NCBI GenBank assembly: GCA_025765615.1
Contig: JAIVFJ010000037.1
Span: forward strand, 186,001-250,000
Source: Zopfochytrium polystomum
Taxonomy: Eukaryota; Chytridiomycota; Chytridiomycetes; Chytridiales; Chytridiaceae
Reading direction: 5' to 3'
DNA length: 64,000 nucleotides
The position numbers and the translations under genes are program-made. Each line of letters begins with the position of its first letter. Position 1 is the stretch's first letter. Below, one piece after another: positions 1-10,332 of the stretch. The notes beneath the pieces are model-generated. The model was not told where the DNA came from. It did no database searches and was given only the letters and a program-made list of their open reading frames with translations.

Positions 1-279
1 ACGATCCCCAACTGTTTGAAAAATGCTGCTGTTTTGTCTGGCACTGAAAGGGCTGAACACTGGCGATCACCGCCCACTCCAGCACTTGGCAATGGAAATT
101 GTAGAAACTATTATTTCAATGAGGCCCAACGGACAAGTTTCAACAAAGGATCAAAGAACGACAGGTTGCCTTTCTTCCAATATGACCCGCGCAATTAGAC
201 CGCAAAATACAAAATGAAGATGGTAGCACACATTGGAGGACGAGAAAGGAATTAGGAAAGAAAGTTCGCGAAAATTGAA
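1..279. other. 3' flank of the first DOMON-b561 gene
   Basis: This stretch lies beyond the stop codon of the minus-strand gene that ends at 280. It has only short overlapping open frames on both strands, without recognisable domains. It probably contains that gene's 3' UTR. I see no RNA gene or repeat. Confidence 0.5.
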
Positions 280-2103
280 TCACTTTGGCGCAGAGGCCCG
301 CACTGCGGTTCCTTCCTCCACCTTGTCTGCAGTCGAAGGCGTAGATCCAGCTACATGATGAACAACACCAAATCGCCACTGGCCGAGTGCAAAAACAATA
401 ACAACAACAGCAATCCATAGCCAGTAGAGTACCATCACGACAACTGACGTGCTGTACAAGACCAAGCCCAAGTAGAGCTCAATCACTGCGAGAAGCACAG
501 TAGATCGCCCAACCCACCAATGAAGCTGGTCCCACCACGGGATGGCAGTTCGGTCAGGCTTCCATAGTCCATTGCTAATGTAACCGAGAATGACCTGCGC
601 CGGAAGAAGCGCAAGCGAAAGAGCCACACCAATTGGCCGATGTGCGCTGTCCTTCTGGGACAGGAACCGATTGGGTGTGCCATTGGGCAGCGAGAGCTCG
701 ACGAAGAGCAAACCGAGGATGGTGAATGCGACGGTACCGACACCAAGGCTCGCTAAGTGGATGCGGTACCAATTGTGACCCAGCTGATTCTTAAGGTAGC
801 GCGCAGTGAATATGCCAACTGCCGGGAAGACAGCCCAGGCCAAGAAGAGCATCACGCCGTGAAGGGTAAGCAGTGTGTCGCGCGATAGCGACGTTGGATA
901 GCCTGCGCTGACAGCTTCACCATTACTGGTGGTTCCGGCGGTAGACAGGTCAAGTGCAAACGAGCCGTAAGCGTCATGTTCAACAATTGACGAGGACGAA
1001 GAGGCTGGGTTGGCAGGGGCCTTGCTGGAGAAGGCATAGATAAACTTCGTAGAACCGCCTGAGGAAATCGGAGAGTCGGCGGTGCGGTTGAACGAAAAGG
1101 CAATTTTCGCCGCGTTGTCGACAGTAAGATTCGTTGAAGTTGCCGTCGGGATGGATGGCAACAGAGTAAATGTGCTCGGCACGACGGTTGGGTCATCATG
1201 GCCGGAAGCGGTTCGCTGGGAGAGGGTAACGTTTGCACCATTATTATAACCGACATACATGACGGCACCGCTCATGATCGTGGAGCCAATGCCTATGCCA
1301 ACCCAACCTGGAGAGCGGGAGGTGACGGTAAAAGTAACGACATTGGCAGCGAAATCCCTCTGACCATGGACGCAAAAAGTGTTGGTCGGGTCGCAAAATG
1401 ATGCGACGCAGATGCCGCTTGACGGTACGGTGGCGGCCGTCACATTCTGGGTGGAGGTGGGCGAGGGGATCGGTGAAGCGGAAGATGTCATAGAAGAAGG
1501 TGAAGTCGTCGTTGAGATTACAGAAGTAGTCGCTGCAACGTTGGTCGAAGAAGAAGTAGTCTTCGGCGGTTCCGAAGGAGTGAAATCCAAGCTGAAGTAT
1601 CCGTAGCTGTCGTGCTCTCTAATGGATGCCGAAGTGCTCCCAGGGTTTGAAGGCCGCGACCCTGAAACAGCCCAGATGAAGGAAGATCCAATTCCATCCA
1701 TGGACCTGCTGAACGAGACGCTAACAGAGCCAGCAACCTGCGCGGTGCTGGGTGTGGAAACTATAGAAAACGAGTTGCCAACAACGCTCGGGTCGTAGTG
1801 GCCACCGCCCTGACGCTGTGAAAGGGTGGTTCCTCCGTTCCCGTCGGCGTAGGCCACAAACATTGTGGACCCCGCCATGCGGGAGCCAGTGCCGAAGGCG
1901 ACCCATCCGGACGTGGACGAGGAGAGGGTGAAGGTGATCGTGTTGGCGCGGACGTCGCGTTCGCCGGAGACGCAGATGGTCCCGCCGTTGCACCAGGAGT
2001 CGGTGACGCGGTTTCCGTCGGCCGATGTTGTTCCGGCCAAGCCAGCTGACGGGGCAAAGGCAAAAAGAAGGGCGGCAGCGTTGGTGAGCGACCGAGGCAG
2101 CAT
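280..2103 (-). CDS. Two-DOMON cytochrome b561 membrane protein (array member 1)
   Basis: An intron-free 607-residue frame. Residues 1-23 form a signal peptide (hydrophobic run ending SAGLA). Two DOMON domains follow (about 28-180 and 230-395), joined by a Ser/Thr-rich linker, then a cytochrome-b561 domain (about 405-560) and a short cytosolic tail. Each DOMON has a candidate haem-ligand pair: a Met in SRMAGS or TIMSGA, and a His in REHDSYG or VEHDAYG. This is the pattern of the haem-b DOMON of cellobiose dehydrogenase. The b561 part keeps four His (TLHG, YRIHL, AHRPIG, QLHWW), expected to bind two haems. The inferred role is electron transfer across the plasma or an endomembrane; the substrate is unknown. 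It is the most diverged of the five double-DOMON paralogues. The ATG at 2103 directly begins the signal peptide, and a TATA-like element lies about 60 nt upstream. Confidence 0.88.
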   Translation of the reverse strand: MLPRSLTNAAALLFAFAPSAGLAGTTSADGNRVTDSWCNGGTICVSGERDVRANTITFTLSSSTSGWVAFGTGSRMAGSTMFVAYADGNGGTTLSQRQGGGHYDPSVVGNSFSIVSTPSTAQVAGSVSVSFSRSMDGIGSSFIWAVSGSRPSNPGSTSASIREHDSYGYFSLDFTPSEPPKTTSSSTNVAATTSVISTTTSPSSMTSSASPIPSPTSTQNVTAATVPSSGICVASFCDPTNTFCVHGQRDFAANVVTFTVTSRSPGWVGIGIGSTIMSGAVMYVGYNNGANVTLSQRTASGHDDPTVVPSTFTLLPSIPTATSTNLTVDNAAKIAFSFNRTADSPISSGGSTKFIYAFSSKAPANPASSSSSIVEHDAYGSFALDLSTAGTTSNGEAVSAGYPTSLSRDTLLTLHGVMLFLAWAVFPAVGIFTARYLKNQLGHNWYRIHLASLGVGTVAFTILGLLFVELSLPNGTPNRFLSQKDSAHRPIGVALSLALLPAQVILGYISNGLWKPDRTAIPWWDQLHWWVGRSTVLLAVIELYLGLVLYSTSVVVMVLYWLWIAVVVIVFALGQWRFGVVHHVAGSTPSTADKVEEGTAVRASAPK

Positions 2104-2735
2104 GAGGAAGCAAGGTCCAACAACAGAAGGGGAGATGAGCGATGAAAGAAGGGGAATCCAGTTATAAATTCAAGTGGATCGGGATCGCGCTGAGACAGAG
2201 CGGGAGCGACAGGGCGAGGAGAGCGGGGGAGACAGACAGACAGACGAAAGAGACAAAGCAGGAGTGTGCGCTTTCGATCGAAAACGGCTCTCATTGCGCG
2301 ATCGCAACAAAAAAGGGATTTGATGGCTTTTTGTTTGTGGTGTTTGTTTGTTTTTGTTTTTTTTATATGGGAGAGACAAGGCGGCGGAATCTGTGCGGAA
2401 TTTGGAACGTTTTGTCTTTCCCTTTTTGGAAATAGGCAATGCAAGCTGCGCAATTTTGCAACGCACCACTTTTCCCAAAAAGAAAAACGAACGCCGCCGG
2501 CCCTCCTTCGCTGCATGAGTGAAGAGAAAGGGAGGCGAGCCGGCTGGGGGCGAGCGGCCGGCGGGCGGCGGCGGCGGCGGCGGCGAAGGTCCCACATTTA
2601 ATTGATATGGACTGTATTAATTTGCACTGCACAGTGTGTGGCCCGCACGCGATGGCGAAAAACGAAAAACGAGTGTCGAGCATATGGATGCAAGATAGTA
2701 GTCTTATACCTCGGTTTGCAAGGATTTAAGTAAGT
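2104..2735. other. Intergenic region with a GGC-rich repeat and the promoter of array member 1
   Basis: This separates two tandem minus-strand genes. It holds the upstream region of the gene starting at 2103 and the 3' flank of the gene ending at 2736. A short (GGC)n run lies near 2560-2585. Long frames across it are arginine- or proline-rich low complexity with no domain, so I call no gene. Confidence 0.55.
2162..2168 (-). promoter_or_regulatory. TATA-like box
   Basis: On the minus strand the sequence reads TTTATAAC, about 60 nt upstream of the ATG at 2103. Core promoter is an inference from position and composition. Confidence 0.4.
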
Positions 2736-4772
2736 CTATTCTTTTACCGGACTTTTTTGTTCTTCTTCGTCGTCAGAAAGGTCCCTCGCAGTCGCGCTGG
2801 ACTCCCGCCGAAGAGGCTGCCGTGCCACGCCATCACCGCCGTGGTCACTCGGAGACGCTGCCAACCCTGACCCGGAAGCATGACTAGGATGGTCGCCAGT
2901 GTGGTGAACGGCGCCACCATACGCATAGTGCCCCACGGCCATGGCCACAGCCGTGGCACCTATCCACACCCAATACGCTGCAATAACCCCGCCAGAAGCT
3001 CCATACAGAGCAAGCCCGAAATGAACTTCAATAACTGCCAATAGGGTGGCTCCTCGCCCCAACCACCAGTGCACCTGATCCCACCAAGGCACCGAGCGCC
3101 GGTTAGCGGAAAAGAGCGCGTTGCAGAGGTACCCGAGAATAATCTGCGTCGGCAGTGCGCCAAAAACGATTGCGGTGCCAACGGGTCTGTGCGGGGACGT
3201 TGCGTTGTCTTCCGGGTTTCCGATGAACCGCAGAGAAGAAGACGGCACTTGCAGCTCAATGGCTGCTAGCCCGAGTGCCGTAAACAAAAGAGTTCCGCCC
3301 ACCATGCAACCGACATGAATCCGGTACCAATTGTGTCCGAGCGCGTCCTTGAGGTAGCGTGCGGTGAAAATACCGATTGCGGGGAAAACCGCCCACGCGA
3401 GAAACATGAAGCTGCCGTGCATGAGTTGAAGAGTATTCTCATCAAGAATCACAGCGCTTGACGTTGAGGTTGTGTCTGTCGAAGCTGCGTCACCGACTTG
3501 AGACAGATCCAACGAAAAGGAGCCAAAGTCCGAGTGCTGAACGATCGATGCCGAGACGGAATCAGGGTTTGACGGTGGATCTGAGGAGACCGCCCAGATA
3601 TATGAGATCGGTCCCGCTGTGGAGATGGCGTTCGCCCCGTTTACGGACAATGATCGATTGAAGGTAACAGCGAGCTTGGAGCCCAAAAGCGGAGAGGCCC
3701 ATGGCGGGGTCTTATTCGATGCGAGGAGGGTTGCCGTCTGAACGGTTGCGACGGTCGGAATGCTGTGTCCCCGAGTGGTCGAGCGCTGCGACAGCATCAT
3801 TCGCCCGCTGCCGCTGCCATCGGCGTACGCAATGTACATTGTCGCGCCAGCCATCGTGGACGCGCCGATTCCCAGTCCCATCCACCCACTAACTGTCGAC
3901 TGGAGGTGAAAGGTCACTACGCTTTTGTCCTCGTCGAGGTTGGCGGCGACACAGTAGAGACCGCTCCCGTCGCAAAACGATGACGCGACCACGCCGGTTG
4001 GTGCTGCTGCGCCGGCAAGCGCGCTCAGTGTTTGAGTCGACGTTGTGGACTGAGCGTTCCCATCACTGGTCTTGGTGCCGTTCGCACTGGAAGGAGGGGC
4101 AACGGACAAGCTGGCAACGGACGAGCTGGCCGACGCCGACGCCGATTTGGTCAGGTCAAAGGTGAAGAATCCGAAAGACTGGTGCATAGAGATGGCGGAC
4201 GAAGGGTTGGCGGGATCGCTCGGCGCATCGTTGTTTGACGCCCATATGAACTGTGTCGGCTGGGTTGCTGAAATGAGGGAACCAGGTGACGCGAGCGAAA
4301 ACGCCACCACCAAAGCGGGAGCAGAAGCCGACGAAAGCTTGTTGCACCAGTCAGGAATGGTAGACGAAACATTGGCAAACACGTTGGACGCGGCATCGGC
4401 GACGGTGGGAGGGACGTGCCCAATTCCATTGCGTTGGGACAAGATCGCTTTTGAGCCACTTGTCCAGCCGACCAAAATAGTAGCCCCACTCATTCGTTCA
4501 GAGCCGAGACCCATAGCAACCCAGCCAAAGCTTGATGACTGAAGAACGAACGTGATCAGCCCGCTCGCCTGATCACGCTGGGCACAAGCGCAAAATATCC
4601 GATCATCGTCGCAGTAAGTTGCGACACCGGAGGGGGGAGTGGGCGCGGCTGATGTGGGAAGAAATGATATGCAGATTTCCAGGATGAGGAGAGCAAGGGC
4701 AAAGCGTCGCCGTGTCTCTCGAATCATTGTATCTGAGCAAGTCGCCAGGCGACTTACCACCGCAAGCCGCAA
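2736..4772 (-). CDS. Two-DOMON cytochrome b561 membrane protein (array member 2)
   Basis: An intron-free frame of 678 residues from the first ATG. The second Met (residue 16, near 4727) begins a better signal peptide (MIRETRRRFALALLILEI), so the mature start is probably there. The order is signal peptide, DOMON (about 50-215), Ser/Thr linker, DOMON (about 265-430), b561 (about 445-600), then an acidic cytosolic tail. Candidate haem ligands are ERMSGA with SMHQSFG in the first DOMON and STMAGA with VQHSDFG in the second. The b561 His positions are LMHG, YRIHV, PHRPVG and QVHWW. The tail (DLSDDEEEQKSP) has likely phosphorylation sites and is unlike its neighbours. Function is inferred to be transmembrane electron transfer, with partner unknown. 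Confidence 0.88.
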   Translation of the reverse strand: MRLAVVSRLATCSDTMIRETRRRFALALLILEICISFLPTSAAPTPPSGVATYCDDDRIFCACAQRDQASGLITFVLQSSSFGWVAMGLGSERMSGATILVGWTSGSKAILSQRNGIGHVPPTVADAASNVFANVSSTIPDWCNKLSSASAPALVVAFSLASPGSLISATQPTQFIWASNNDAPSDPANPSSAISMHQSFGFFTFDLTKSASASASSSVASLSVAPPSSANGTKTSDGNAQSTTSTQTLSALAGAAAPTGVVASSFCDGSGLYCVAANLDEDKSVVTFHLQSTVSGWMGLGIGASTMAGATMYIAYADGSGSGRMMLSQRSTTRGHSIPTVATVQTATLLASNKTPPWASPLLGSKLAVTFNRSLSVNGANAISTAGPISYIWAVSSDPPSNPDSVSASIVQHSDFGSFSLDLSQVGDAASTDTTSTSSAVILDENTLQLMHGSFMFLAWAVFPAIGIFTARYLKDALGHNWYRIHVGCMVGGTLLFTALGLAAIELQVPSSSLRFIGNPEDNATSPHRPVGTAIVFGALPTQIILGYLCNALFSANRRSVPWWDQVHWWLGRGATLLAVIEVHFGLALYGASGGVIAAYWVWIGATAVAMAVGHYAYGGAVHHTGDHPSHASGSGLAASPSDHGGDGVARQPLRRESSATARDLSDDEEEQKSPVKE

Positions 4773-5077
4773 GTTAAGGTGGGCGGTAAACGCCGCTGAA
4801 AGCTGTATGTGCGGAGTTTGCTATTTTTGCGGAGTTTGTGAGGACCAGGATTCTGGAAGCCCAAATGAAATTGTCTGCTTCCCAAAAACGGAAACACCGG
4901 TCATGTCCCAACAACCCGTTCGTAAACGAACAATACTCGCTTTACTAGATCCCGAGGATTTGAGACAAATTAATACAGCTTTTTAATATTTCACTGATTT
5001 CGCAACAAATTGACCGCAAAGCTCAACAAGAAAGCCAGTGTCAAGACATTTTGCCATGGCAGCTGAGCTTGAGACTA
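4773..5077. other. Short intergenic region
   Basis: About 300 nt between two tandem minus-strand genes. It is AT-richer than the coding DNA, with a run of A/T near 4960-5000. A small plus-strand frame (4639-4986) overlaps the neighbouring gene and has no recognisable features. No RNA gene is visible. Confidence 0.5.
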
Positions 5078-7222
5078 TCAAAATTGCTGCTGAGTTTGGT
5101 ACGTAGGTTGCGAATCGTATCGAATGGGAGCGGAAACCGAGTGCTGCTGAGACTGAGGAATTCCGTAGCTTCCATGCAAGTGGCTACTTTGCGTGTAGCC
5201 AATCGGTTCCGTTCCGGCGTTCCAGTGGCCAGCCTCGTACTTTGATTGAGATGGTCCGTCTAAATCAGCATAACCCATCTCTCCTGCACCTTGATACGGC
5301 GGCTTGAGCGTTTTCGAGTTCCTCAAAACGTGGTGGACCGCGCCACCAAACATAAAGTGGCCCCCAACCATCATTCCGACGACCACAGCAATCCAGACCC
5401 AGTAAAGGACTCTTATCACAACCGAAGAGCCGTATAGGTCCAGTCCGAGGTACATTTCAACGATGGCGAGTACAATAGTGGAACGTCCAAGCCACCAGTG
5501 CAGTTGATCCCACCAAGGAACTGATGGTCGATCAGGCGAGAATAACGCGTTGGCTACATAGCCAAGGATAATCTGAACTGGAAGGAATGCAAAAGAAATG
5601 ACTGTGCCAATGGGGCGGTGGGGTGCGGAACCGTCTCCAACAAAGCGTTTGGCTGATGACGGAATTTGCAGCTCAATTGCAGCCAGTCCGAGAGCCGTAA
5701 ACAAAAGCGTTCCGCCCACCATGCAACCGACATGAATCCTGTACCAATTGTGTCCAAGCGTGTCCTTGAGGTAACGTGCGGTAAAAACACCGACTGCGGG
5801 GAACACTCCCCAAGCAAGGAACATGAATATGCCGTGCAAAAGACGAAGCGTCTGGACATCCAGAATAACCGCAGGTGAAGTGGACGACCCCGTCGATACA
5901 CCTCCAGCTGCTGAGAGGTCGAGTGAGAAGGATCCATAGTCCGAGTGCTGAACGAAGTTTGATGAAGTTGACGTCGGATTGGGCGGCGTGTTCGGGGAAA
6001 CAGCCCAAATGCAAGAAGTTGCGCTTGCGGTGGATATATCATTTGCACCGTTGGCCGCAATGGTGCGGTTAAAATTAGCCACAAGCTGTGCGTTCGTGAG
6101 CTTCTTCGCCCACTCAGGGATTGTGGTCCCCAATTTCACGAAGGATTGGGTGGAGGAAATTGTGGGTTGGACGTGTCCTGGTGCCGAGCGCTGCGACAAT
6201 GTGACGCCGCCATTGCCATCGCTGTAAGCTACATACATTGAAGCACCAGCCATCGACGAGGAGCCAATGCCGAATGCCATCCAGCCTTTTTGAGTCGTTT
6301 GAAAGTTGTAAGTTACTACTCCGTTCGGGATGTCCCGGCGTGCAGATACACAAAAGTTGCTTGCCCCATCGCAAAATGTTGCAATGGATGTACCAGGGTC
6401 AGTCGTGGAGGGAAGAGTCGGCGTGGGGCTGCTCGCGGACGAAGTTTTACTGCCGCTACCATTGGATCCAGATAGGTCGAGGGAAAAAGTACCATGGGAG
6501 GTGTGCTGGGAGATAGGGGACGAAGAACTTGATGGGTTGGATGGAGCCTTTGTGTTGACAGCCCAGATGCAAGGAGTTACGGAGGTCGTCGAAACGAGAC
6601 TGGTGGACACCGTGAACACCACAGTTAATTTCGCCGAGGGCAAAGTGGAAGTCGCCCACACAGGAAGGGTCGACGAAACATTTGAAAACGCTTGAAACGA
6701 AGTGACTGCCGGATCAACGTGACCGCTCGCTTTTCGCTGCGAGATGACCGGCTTCCCGTTGCTCATCCAGGTCACATAAACGGTCGCACCGGCCATTTGC
6801 GAAGCGCCCAGGCCGATCGCCAGCCAGCCCTGCGCGCTGGTTTGCATGGCCACGGTGACCTTGCCAGTTGATAAATCGCGTTGGGTCCATACGCAGAACA
6901 AGTTGCTGCTGTCGCAAAAAGAAGCTGAAGCAGCCGGGGGCGAAGCAGCAGATGCAGCGGCAATCGCCGTCGGTGCACGGTGGAGAGAAGAGAGGAAGCC
7001 AATCCCGGCGAGTAAAACAAGCAAGACGAGCGAAACCCGCTGTGTGAAGGGGCCATGCTGCTGCTGCTTGCTGGAGAGTCGCCTTTGGCGAAGTCTCGCT
7101 GTGGAGATGATTTGTGCGCGCGACGTTCTGGCTGCTGACGGCGGTGGCGAGAAAGCGATGGTTGCCCTTGCTGTTGCAGTCATCTGTGTGTGGGTGCGCG
7201 GCTTCATCTGCAAACCATCCAT
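5078..7222 (-). CDS. Two-DOMON cytochrome b561 membrane protein (array member 3)
   Basis: An intron-free frame of up to 714 residues. About 65 polar residues precede the hydrophobic segment RVSLVLLVLLAGIGFL. Either the N-terminus is a long cytosolic tail before a signal anchor, or translation starts at a later Met (7207 or 7183). A TATA-like AATAAAAAGG at 7228-7240 lies too close to the first ATG and favours a later start. Two DOMONs follow (about 105-265 and 290-455), with ligands SQMAGA/SQHTSHG and SSMAGA/VQHSDYG. Then comes b561 with LLHG, YRIHV, PHRPIG and QLHWW. The cytosolic tail of about 95 residues is rich in Gln, Ser and Tyr and ends in Gln-rich sequence. The inferred role is transmembrane electron transfer. 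Confidence 0.87.
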   Translation of the reverse strand: MDGLQMKPRTHTQMTATARATIAFSPPPSAARTSRAQIISTARLRQRRLSSKQQQHGPFTQRVSLVLLVLLAGIGFLSSLHRAPTAIAAASAASPPAASASFCDSSNLFCVWTQRDLSTGKVTVAMQTSAQGWLAIGLGASQMAGATVYVTWMSNGKPVISQRKASGHVDPAVTSFQAFSNVSSTLPVWATSTLPSAKLTVVFTVSTSLVSTTSVTPCIWAVNTKAPSNPSSSSSPISQHTSHGTFSLDLSGSNGSGSKTSSASSPTPTLPSTTDPGTSIATFCDGASNFCVSARRDIPNGVVTYNFQTTQKGWMAFGIGSSSMAGASMYVAYSDGNGGVTLSQRSAPGHVQPTISSTQSFVKLGTTIPEWAKKLTNAQLVANFNRTIAANGANDISTASATSCIWAVSPNTPPNPTSTSSNFVQHSDYGSFSLDLSAAGGVSTGSSTSPAVILDVQTLRLLHGIFMFLAWGVFPAVGVFTARYLKDTLGHNWYRIHVGCMVGGTLLFTALGLAAIELQIPSSAKRFVGDGSAPHRPIGTVISFAFLPVQIILGYVANALFSPDRPSVPWWDQLHWWLGRSTIVLAIVEMYLGLDLYGSSVVIRVLYWVWIAVVVGMMVGGHFMFGGAVHHVLRNSKTLKPPYQGAGEMGYADLDGPSQSKYEAGHWNAGTEPIGYTQSSHLHGSYGIPQSQQHSVSAPIRYDSQPTYQTQQQF

Positions 7223-7300
7223 CCAGCCTTTTTATTGCTTGATGCCCGGTGGCGGCGGATGGATGGGGGGCTGTGCTGTGAGATGATGAATAAACAGACA

Positions 7301-7353
<53 letters not shown>

Positions 7354-7434
7354 GAGCGAGACACAGCAGTCAGGCATGTGCCTCCCTCCTCGAGTCATTA
7401 CGAATGAATACAGCGGCTGTGCATCTGCGCAATG

Positions 7435-7472
<38 letters not shown>

Positions 7473-8310
7473 CAGAGAGAGAGAGAGTGTGTGTGTGTGA
7501 GAGTGAGAGACGGAAAAACTGAGACGTGCAAAAACTGCCCGAGAATGGCCCCAAAGCACTTAGGGGGGCTGAAGAAACCATTCCCCCAAGGGGAAATGAC
7601 AAGCACGACGGTTCCCCCAACTTGCTCGATAAAGTTTCAGCAAGGTGTTATGATTAATAATAGTATTCGGAAAAATCGATGTATGAGCTTCCAGGGTGGG
7701 CTCCTCCCATCCCTCATCCGCTTTCCCAACCGTCGACTCTTTATCGACAGTCACCGCCACCTTCACGACCGCCGTAACTGGCCAGTGCTGTTCCTCCCGT
7801 ATTGGTCCGTGCTGTCGTCCGTTAATAATGTCTTCATCCATCACTTCCACCACTTCGCCATCGACGGCCATCCTGCCGCAGCGCCCTTTTCCTCAAACAG
7901 CTCACCATCCCTTTCCTTCTACCAGTCTGCGCAACGCTTCTCGCGCTAACCAGCCGTCTCCCTCTCCACACTAGCGCTGCACTAATTTGTTTCCGTTCAG
8001 GGCTCATTGCCACAGCCTACGGCATCGCGGCCGTGAGACTGTGCCCTAATAGAAGGGAGGGGTTACAGATGTGTCACGAAGTTTTCCTATTTCAAGTTTT
8101 TTTGCCAGCAGTCAACCAAATCGAAACAAATGTTTCAAGGAGTAAAGCTACACGAACAAAATAGAGAACAGCGGCAACGTGGCCATAAGAGGCTGAAAAG
8201 GGACACATCGACAGTGAATCGAAAATTTTCAGTATGTTGGGACACCAATCAATGAATATGCAAAAAAAAAGAGAAGAAACGGCAATGGAGGCAAGTTAAA
8301 AATATGTTGG
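7223..8310. repeat. Intergenic region with (CA)n and (GA)n microsatellites
   Basis: A (CA)n tract runs from about 7303 to 7352 and a (GA)n tract, slightly interrupted, from about 7436 to 7486, followed by (GT)n to about 7499. Both lie in the promoter side of the minus-strand gene starting near 7222. The rest (7500-8310) has short frames without domains and an A-rich stretch near 8260; it is probably the 3' flank of the gene ending at 8311. I see no gene. Confidence 0.75.
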
Positions 8311-10332
8311 TCAAGCTCGCGCCATCTTGAAGCCTTCTTCCTGCTGTTGATAGCCACTCGATTGAACCCACGAGGTTCTGTTTGGCCTGGTGGGGCTGCC
8401 ATGGTACAGCTGCTGTGGCAGTTGCTGCTGTTCGTGCGAGTGCGAGCCGCCAGACGAAGTCCACCCGTAAGCCCTCTGCACAACCGCTTGCGAGGTTCCG
8501 TCTCCTGACAGATGCTGAACCTCGCCCATCTCGAGGTTTTGGTTGGCCGGCTTGGCCGTTGCGGCCGTGCCAGAAGACGCCGTGTGGTGAACTGCTCCGC
8601 CGTAAAAGAAATGACCGCCGACGAGAACGCCCACGACGAGCACAATCCAGACCCAGTAAAGAGCTTTAACAATAATCGAAGAGCCGTAAAGGTCAAGACC
8701 GAGGTACAATTCGATCACTGCGAGGCACACGACAACACGACCGACCCACCAGTGAAGCTGGTCCCACCACGGGATCGATGTACGCGTTGGATTGAAGAGC
8801 GCGTTCGACACATACCCGAGGATCGTTTGCAATGGGAGAATGGCCAGAGCAATTACTGTGCCCAAAGGTCGGTGGGACGACGTGGCGTCTCCGATAAATC
8901 GCGTTGCGGTGGAAGAAACCTGCAGCTCAATGGCCGCCAACCCGAGGGCGGTGAAGAGGAGCGTGCCTCCAACCATGCAGCCAACGTGGATCCTATACCA
9001 GTTGTGCCCGAGCGCATCTTTGAGGTACCTAGCCGTGAATATGCCGACGGCGGGGAACACGGCCCATCCAAGGAACATGAAGATTCCGTGCAACAGGCGG
9101 AGAGTGGGGACATCAAGAATAACGGCACTGGACGTTGATGACCCAGAGGAGACCGACCCGACAGACGAAACATCCAGCGAAAACGAACCGTAGTCAGAGT
9201 GCTGGTCGAAAGTTGACGAAGTGGACGTCGGATCCGTCGGAGTGTTGGGCGAGACGGCCCAGATGCAAGACGTCGCACCAGTGGTGGAGATCGTGTTCGC
9301 GCCGGTTGCGGTGATGGAGCGGTTGAAGTTCGCAACCAGCTTTGCACCAGAGAGAGTGGTCGCCCATGACGGCACAGTTGTCGTTCCGAGATTCGTGAAG
9401 GATTGAGATGAACTGAGAGTTGGCTGTACTTGTCCAGACGCAGTTCGCTGGGACAGGGTGATGCCGCCATTGCCATTGCTATAAGCAATATACATGGTTG
9501 AGCCAACCATGGTCGAAGAACCAACACCGAATCCCACCCAGCCACTTTTGGTAGACTGAAGGTTGTACGTGACAACCGCATTTGCAACGTCCCTGCGAGC
9601 AGAGACGCAAAAGTTGCTGGCTCCATCGCAGTACGTCGCAACAGACGTTCCAGCCTCGGCAGTTGCAGTGGCGGCTGCAGAACTGGAAGTTTTCGTGCTA
9701 GTGGTGGTAGTGCCAGAAGTGTCCGAAGCGCCAGAGCCTGAAAGATCAAGGGAAAAAGAACCTTCTGTGGTGTGCTGAGAGATGGACGACGACGAGCTTG
9801 ACGGGGTTGTTGGGGATCTCGAGTTTATGGCCCAAATGCAAGAAGTTGCCGAAGTTGTCGAAACAAGGCTTGAAGACGTCAGGGTAAACACAACGGTGAG
9901 TTTCGCGGACGAGAGGGAAGAGGTCACCCATGAGGGGAGTGTGGTCGACACGTCCGAGAAGGACTGGCTTGAGCTCACGGTGGGGTCGGTGTGGCCCGTT
10001 CCAGTCCGCTGCGACAAGATGGGGGAGCCGCTGTTTGTCCATCCGATGAACATTGTTGCTCCAGCCATCTGCGACGAGCCCAGACCCACGGCGACCCAAC
10101 CGGACTCGGTGGACTGCATGGCGAAAGTCACGTCGCCGGTGGAGGTGTCGCGCTGCGCGGACACGCAGAAGGAGTTGGACGAGTCACAGTAGGACGCGGT
10201 GGTGGTTGCCGCATGGGCGAGGATGGGCGGCGAAGGGCCGGTGGACAAGGCGACGGCGAGCAGCAGCAGCGCCCCGACGCGGCCTAAGTGCCGTTGCTGT
10301 TGGTGGCGCAGGGGAGGGTTTCTTGTTGTCAT
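8311..10332 (-). CDS. Two-DOMON cytochrome b561 membrane protein (array member 4)
   Basis: An intron-free 673-residue frame. The signal peptide (residues 1-41) contains LLLLAVALSTGPSPP. Two DOMONs (about 45-205 and 235-395) carry SQMAGA/SQHTTEG and STMVGS/DQHSDYG as candidate axial ligands, each opening with a short Cys pair (YCDSSNSFC, YCDGASNFC). The b561 domain (about 410-570) has LLHG, YRIHV, SHRPLG and QLHWW. The tail is Gln/Ser-rich. It is the close paralogue of the next gene (11240-13240): the cytosolic tail and part of DOMON 2 are nearly identical in DNA, while other parts differ clearly. A TATAAATA box lies 133 nt upstream. The inferred role is electron export to an extracellular acceptor. 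Confidence 0.9.
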   Translation of the reverse strand: MTTRNPPLRHQQQRHLGRVGALLLLAVALSTGPSPPILAHAATTTASYCDSSNSFCVSAQRDTSTGDVTFAMQSTESGWVAVGLGSSQMAGATMFIGWTNSGSPILSQRTGTGHTDPTVSSSQSFSDVSTTLPSWVTSSLSSAKLTVVFTLTSSSLVSTTSATSCIWAINSRSPTTPSSSSSSISQHTTEGSFSLDLSGSGASDTSGTTTTSTKTSSSAAATATAEAGTSVATYCDGASNFCVSARRDVANAVVTYNLQSTKSGWVGFGVGSSTMVGSTMYIAYSNGNGGITLSQRTASGQVQPTLSSSQSFTNLGTTTVPSWATTLSGAKLVANFNRSITATGANTISTTGATSCIWAVSPNTPTDPTSTSSTFDQHSDYGSFSLDVSSVGSVSSGSSTSSAVILDVPTLRLLHGIFMFLGWAVFPAVGIFTARYLKDALGHNWYRIHVGCMVGGTLLFTALGLAAIELQVSSTATRFIGDATSSHRPLGTVIALAILPLQTILGYVSNALFNPTRTSIPWWDQLHWWVGRVVVCLAVIELYLGLDLYGSSIIVKALYWVWIVLVVGVLVGGHFFYGGAVHHTASSGTAATAKPANQNLEMGEVQHLSGDGTSQAVVQRAYGWTSSGGSHSHEQQQLPQQLYHGSPTRPNRTSWVQSSGYQQQEEGFKMARA

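Noticed and set aside
2170..2601. Overlapping Arg/Pro-rich frames on both strands
   Set aside because: They are low-complexity translation of the GGC-rich intergenic repeat with no conserved feature.
7204..7620. 138-codon minus frame with long Val/Cys and Ser/Leu runs
   Set aside because: It is translation of the CA/GA microsatellites.
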